Shown in pieces: positions 61,332 to 64,000 of a DNA stretch of 64,000 bases. The notes beneath the pieces were generated by a model, which searched no databases, was not told the DNA's origin, and saw nothing but the letters and a program-made list of their open reading frames with translations. The translations under genes were made by a program, and so were the position numbers. The stretch's first letter is position 1; every line of letters begins with the position of its first letter. Source of the DNA: Bryopsis sp. KO-2023 (Eukaryota > Chlorophyta > Ulvophyceae > Bryopsidales > Bryopsidaceae); NCBI GenBank assembly GCA_030272585.1, contig BSYQ01000001.1, positions 3,286,001 to 3,350,000 on the forward strand, written 5' to 3'.

Positions 61332-64000
61332 CAAAGAAACGAACCACATTCTGGAAAAACAAATCTGCTACCCCTGCAGCAGTAACCGTTTGCTTAGTCG
61401 GAATAAGTCTGATCATTTTTGTGAACCTATCCACAACCACCAACAAATAATCTGACCCAGTTCGAGTTCTAGGTAAAGGCCCTACAAAGTCAAGTGAAAC
61501 ACTGGTCCACCTGCCATCAGGAATAGGCAGGGGCTGCAGCTTACCCAAAGGCCTCTGATTAGAAGCCTTATTCCTTTGACATGAAATGCAATTCCGGACA
61601 TACTTGTGCACTGACTCGGAGATGTGAGGCCAGAAATAATGCAACTGCACCCTGACAAGGGTCTTCCTTCTGCCCAAATGTCCTGCCAATGGGGACTCAT
61701 GGCAGTCATGCAGTATTTTCTCTCTGAGCCCATCTGCTTCAGGAATCCACCATTTCCAAGCATTCCCAATTCTTCTCCAGAGCCTTTGGCCATCCCATTT
61801 CACATGTCCAGGTCTGTGTCTTGCAGTGATCAACTGCTGACACAGTGGATCCTTCGAATAAGCTGTCTGCACCTGTTGCAGGAATCCTTCTGCAACTTCC
61901 AGCCTAGCCTGAGCATTCATTTCAGACTTTGTTTCCTCCACTTGATGTGTGGCCCTGCTCAGAGCATCTGCCACCACATTGTCTCTGCCTGGTCTGTACT
62001 TGATCTCGAACTTGAAAGATTGCAGAGTCTCCATCCATCTTGCCTGCCTCTGCGACAGGTGAGGCTGAGTATGCAAAAACTTGAGGGGTGCATGATCGGT
62101 GTGCACCACAAACTCCTGTGCATCCAAATAGTGTCTCCAGACCTTCAGAGCATGCACAACTGCTAGCAGCTCCTTTTCATGAGTAGCATAGTTGAGTTCT
62201 GCAGGTTGCAGCTTCCTGCTTTCAAATGCAACTGGCTGCTGACCCTGTCCCTTGTCCTGAGTTAGGACTGCTCCTATTGCATAGTCCGAAGCATCGGTAG
62301 TGACTTCAAACTTCAGACTTGGGTCAGGCACCAATAGTACTGGTGCAGACATCAATGCCTCCTTGATTTCCTGCATGGCTGCAGCTTCTGTCTCAGTCCA
62401 TTTCCACTCTGCATCCTTTTTGAGTAATGCAGTCAAAGGCTTGGCTCTGGCAGAGAAGTCCTTTATGAACCTCCTGTAGTAGTTTGCCAATCCCAGAAAG
62501 GACCTGAGATCCTTCACTGATGTCAAGGGTGGCCAATCTCTGATAACCTGCACCTTGCTCTGCAACACCTGTACTCCTGCAGCACTTAACTCATGCCCCA
62601 GAAACTCAACTTGATCTCTGCAGATCTCACACTTTGAAGCTGATGCATATAACTTTTGTTCCCTCAACCTCTGCATCACTTTCCGCAAATGAACTTTGTG
62701 TTCTGCCCAATCTTTGCTAAAAATCAAAATATCATCCAAGTAAACGATGCAAAAGACGTCCAGAAAATCATGCAGCACATGATTCATTGTGTTCATAAAA
62801 GTGGCAGGGGCATTCGTCAGCCCAAAAGGAAGAACAACATACTCATAAAGGCCATACCTGGTGCGGAAGGCCGTTTTCTCACAATCTGCAGGATCCAACC
62901 GCACCTGATGGTAGCCTGAGCAGAGGTCAATCTTGCTGAAGCAGCGTGCTCCCTGAATCTGATCCAGCAACTCCTCTATCCTTGGGATAGGATACCTATT
63001 TTTCACCGTTAGTTTGTTAAGTGCCCGAAAATCCACACACATCCTAAGTTTCCCATTTTTCTTAGGAACAAACAAAACCGGCGAACCCCACGGAGACTTG
63101 CTAGGTCTGATAAATCCCTGCTTCAGCAGCTCTGCTAACTGCTTTTTCAGTTCTTCTCTTTCTGCAAAACTGGCCCTATAAAGCCCCTTTTTTACTGGTT
63201 CTGCACCTTCCACCAACTCAATCTTATGATTCACACCCCTGTCAGGAGGTAACTCCTGCGGCAGTTCCTCTTTAAACAAATCCTGAAACTCCTTTCTGAT
63301 CTGTTTTTCTAACTCAGCTGCCTCTTTTCCTTCCTCTGACAAGGTTTCTGCAACACTGCCTTTTACTGCATCAGTACTTTCCACATTATTAATCAAATGT
63401 TCCTCCTGAACTTCCCGAAGATTTACCAAATACATCGGCATACCCTTGCGGGCTGCCCGAGCAAACTCTTTGGCGGACATCATATCCAAATCTTCAGTAC
63501 TGCAATCCTCTACTCTACCAGTCTGCATTCTGAGTTTGACTACTCCCTGAGGTGTCTGCAAAACCAATTTCTTCTTCTGCCAATCTATCATAGGGTTGTG
63601 TTTACTCAGCCAAGACATACCTAACACCAGATCATACCTGCCTAGTGTCACTGCATACATCTTTTCCTCTGAAACAAACCTCCCCATCTTGACACTGGCC
63701 TGCAGTTCTTTTTCTACCTTCTCTGAAGTCTTGCCATCTGCTAACTGCACTTCAGTAACCACCTCAAAAGTCTTTGCCTGAATGTCATTTTCTAGCAACC
63801 AATCTTTCGAAACAAAATTGTCGGTTGCACCACTATCTAACAAAATTCTTGCAAAACAACCTGCCACAGCCCCTGTGGTCTTCAACAAATCTTGAGTCCC
63901 CCCTTGGACTCCTCTCAACTTCACAACTGGGGGTTCACTTGAACAAACATTCTTAAGGGAATCTGCACTAAGTTTCCCCTGCTCAAGCTCCTCTCTCACT
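61332..64000 (-). pseudogene. pol: Element F pol, N-terminal segment (runs off the window)
   Basis: Matches E Pol from the linker ([16 protein letters not shown] region at the window edge; E has VREELEQ) through the protease ([11 protein letters not shown]), reverse transcriptase (YLDD, 62731-62742), RNase H ([11 protein letters not shown]) and the integrase N-terminal half, ending at the B' insertion after VVRFFGL. No other damage is seen in this part. Confidence 0.92.

Larger units (their letters stand above)
48251..64000 (-). mobile_element. Element F: second copy of family E, interrupted by B'
   Basis: The 3' LTR (48251-48723, 473 bp), polypurine tract, 3' untranslated region, ORF3 and pol match element E almost base for base. 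The 5' half (gag, 5' LTR) lies beyond the right edge. B' (51232-61326) splits the integrase. The flanking five bases on the left are CATTG (48246-48250); a matching copy should lie outside the window. ORF3 has a nonsense change, so F is dead in two genes. Confidence 0.95.

Overview
This is a window of nuclear eukaryotic DNA, most likely from the green-plant lineage (a streptophyte alga or early land plant; the species is a guess). The evidence is host genes split by GT-AG introns of about 70-850 bases, an ankyrin/U-box gene, and LTR retrotransposons of the chromodomain-bearing Ty3/Gypsy (chromovirus) class. There are no bacterial operons.

Left part (1-23706). Positions 1-2745 hold the 5' ends of two minus-strand LTR elements: A, with the N-terminal 335 codons of a Gag, and A2, a remnant carrying a 2A-like motif. 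A appears to sit inside A2. Then follow host genes and broken genes: a degraded RING-finger gene (3833-4362), a short tRNA-like fold (5616-5674), a 21/23-base tandem repeat (about 5745-6060), a six-exon gene of unknown function (7340-11811), a multi-pass membrane protein gene (about 14400-15952) and an ankyrin-U-box-ankyrin gene (19420-22224). The long stretches between them are low-complexity, rich in homopolymers and purine runs.

Right part (23707-64000) is a nest of retrotransposons that can be dated relative to each other from target-site duplications (TSDs). Element E (minus strand, 23707-47992, TSD GAGCG) inserted into a 55-bp tandem repeat. Its gag was later hit twice: by element D (minus, 41077-46722, TSD GCTGC) and by element B (plus, 30644-40746, TSD TCGTC). 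Element F, a second copy of family E, begins at 48251 and runs off the right end. Its integrase is split by B' (minus, 51232-61326, TSD TAACC), a second copy of family B. B and B' form a roughly 10-kb inverted repeat.

How the elements work. Families B and E each carry gag, pol (protease, reverse transcriptase, RNase H, integrase, chromodomain) and an extra ORF3 after pol, with a coiled coil and a RING-like Cys/His cluster. Pol lies in the -1 frame relative to gag. At the gag stop both families have a heptamer ending AAC-TGA, a 5-6 base spacer and a strong hairpin, which is a textbook -1 ribosomal frameshift layout. Family D has no recognisable capsid, but has a phage-Dam-like adenine methyltransferase-like domain (NPPF motif) between the zinc knuckle and the protease. 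All six primer-binding sites, from five families, share the 12-mer TGGTTTCGGAGC, which is not the usual plant initiator-Met site. The most promising new biology is ORF3, the methyltransferase-pol fusion, the frameshift signals and the shared primer.
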